Origin: Parasutterella muris
GTDB lineage: Bacteria; Pseudomonadota; Gammaproteobacteria; Burkholderiales; Burkholderiaceae_F
Assembly (NCBI RefSeq): GCF_943193095.1
Contig: NZ_CALPCV010000008.1
Span: 21,504-85,503 of the forward strand
Reading direction: 5' to 3'
DNA: 64,000 bases
Position numbers and translations under genes: made by a program. Position 1 is the stretch's first letter. Each line of letters begins with the position of its first letter. Shown piece by piece: positions 63,625-64,000 of this stretch. A model generated the notes under the pieces. That model was not told the origin of the DNA and did not search any database. It saw only the letters and a list, made by a program, of their open reading frames with translations.

Positions 63625-63656
63625 AAAAAGAAAAACGCCGTCAAAAAACGGCGTTT
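63625..63656 (-). terminator. Intrinsic terminator after the tRNA-Asn cluster
   Basis: Perfect 9-bp stem AAACGCCGT/ACGGCGTTT with loop TTTTTG followed by TTCTTTTTC on the - strand, ten bases after the last CCA. Confidence 0.92.
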
Positions 63657-63665
63657 CGAGAATTC

Positions 63666-63741
63666 TGGCTCCCCGAGTTGGACTTGAACCAACGACCTGC
63701 GGATTAACAGTCCGTCGCTCTACCGACTGAGCTATCGGGGA
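63666..63741 (-). tRNA. tRNA-Asn, anticodon GTT (copy 1)
   Basis: 76-nt cloverleaf with acceptor TCCCCGA/TCGGGGA, anticodon loop CTGTTAA, T arm GGTTCAAGTCC and encoded GCCA end. It is the last of three identical copies in transcription order. Confidence 0.97.
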
Positions 63742-63794
63742 ATCGCACGGAGCCTTGCGGCACCGGAAATAAAACCGCTTTCGCGGCCTGAGTA

Positions 63795-63870
63795 TGGCTC
63801 CCCGAGTTGGACTTGAACCAACGACCTGCGGATTAACAGTCCGTCGCTCTACCGACTGAGCTATCGGGGA
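63795..63870 (-). tRNA. tRNA-Asn, anticodon GTT (copy 2)
   Basis: Identical in sequence to copy 1, with encoded CCA. The 53-base spacer separates it from the neighbouring copies. Confidence 0.97.
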
Positions 63871-63923
63871 ATCGCACGGAGCCTTGCGGCACCGGAAATA
63901 AAACCGCTTTCGCGGCCTGAGTA

Positions 63924-63999
63924 TGGCTCCCCGAGTTGGACTTGAACCAACGACCTGCGGATTAACAGTCCGTCGCTCTACCGACTGAGCTATCGGGGA
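63924..63999 (-). tRNA. tRNA-Asn, anticodon GTT (copy 3)
   Basis: Identical to copies 1 and 2. Its 5' end falls one base before the end of the window, so a fourth unit could follow. Confidence 0.96.
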
Positions 64000-64000
64000 A

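Larger units (their letters stand above)
63742..63999 (-). repeat. Tandem 129-bp unit carrying tRNA-Asn plus identical spacer
   Basis: Two full units of 129 bp (76-nt tRNA and 53-bp spacer) follow copy 1, so tRNA ends fall at 63741, 63870 and 63999. The spacers between the genes are identical base for base by eye. Each spacer carries the small hairpins CCGC-GAAA-GCGG followed by TTTTATTT, and GCC-GCAA-GGC, on the - strand. The array touches the end of the window and may continue beyond it. Confidence 0.9.

Noticed and set aside
63441..63707. 88-residue + strand frame near the tRNA-Asn cluster
   Set aside because: It reads through a perfect terminator and antisense through a tRNA-Asn gene, with no ribosome-binding site.
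1..64000. CRISPR arrays, insertion sequences, prophage genes
   Set aside because: No regularly spaced repeats, transposase genes, terminal inverted repeats or phage structural genes were recognised on either strand.

Overview
The window looks like a chromosomal segment of a betaproteobacterium of the order Burkholderiales, probably a host-associated Sutterellaceae-type lineage. This is inferred from gene order (lpxC-dciA-secA-argJ, coaE-zapD-yacG, obg-proB-rppH-proS, tol genes, ffh), protein character and roughly 50% GC. No 16S gene is present, so the assignment is inference. Most of the window is conserved housekeeping DNA. The accessory material is a restriction-modification island at about 18.9-24.9 kb, degenerate gene remnants at about 15.5 and 60.8 kb, and a few unrecognised genes.

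Layout. 0-9.4 kb: tail of the division/cell-wall (dcw) cluster on the + strand, murG (cut by the window start), murC, ddl, ftsQ, ftsA, two consecutive ftsZ paralogues, lpxC. 9.4-15.5 kb: dciA-like gene (-), secA, argJ, a DUF815 ATPase and a mutT-type Nudix gene (+). 15.5-18.8 kb: an autotransporter barrel remnant, then yacG, zapD, coaE and an orphan solute-binding protein on the - strand. 18.9-25.2 kb: a type ISP restriction-modification enzyme split into two reading frames at an A8 tract, a GIY-YIG protein and tRNA-Pro(CGG). 25.2-32.2 kb: ispB (-), rplU-rpmA, obg, proB, rppH (-), proS. 32.2-36.6 kb: ybgC-tolQ-tolR-tolA followed by an MscS channel gene, with no tolB or pal. 36.7-43.3 kb: a four-gene peptide ABC transporter operon whose binding protein has both a lipoprotein signal and a C-terminal membrane helix. 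43.3-44.8 kb: a two-subunit UxaA-family lyase. 44.9-58.4 kb: a co-directional - strand run ffh-ruvC-ruvA-ruvB-(unknown gene)-recC-recB-recD. 58.4-60.7 kb: a YpjD/CcsA-like membrane protein, a PP0621-like protein, ampD and a YggT protein. 61.1-64 kb: a CstA-family transporter, an unknown gene and three identical tRNA-Asn(GTT) genes in a perfect 129-bp tandem repeat that runs to the window edge.

How the genes work together. The first 9 kb couples peptidoglycan precursor synthesis (MurG, MurC, Ddl) with septum assembly (FtsQ, FtsA, FtsZ) and lipid A synthesis (LpxC); ZapD and AmpD elsewhere in the window belong to the same theme. The ruv-rec run joins DNA-end processing (RecBCD) to Holliday junction resolution (RuvABC).

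The points most worth a second look are the tandem ftsZ pair, in which the upstream copy has lost the C-terminal FtsA-binding peptide; the homopolymer-split type ISP enzyme with a terminator-like hairpin just before its coding region; the unknown gene translationally coupled between ruvB and recC; the Tol operon carrying mscS where tolB-pal would be expected; and the doubly anchored peptide-binding protein.
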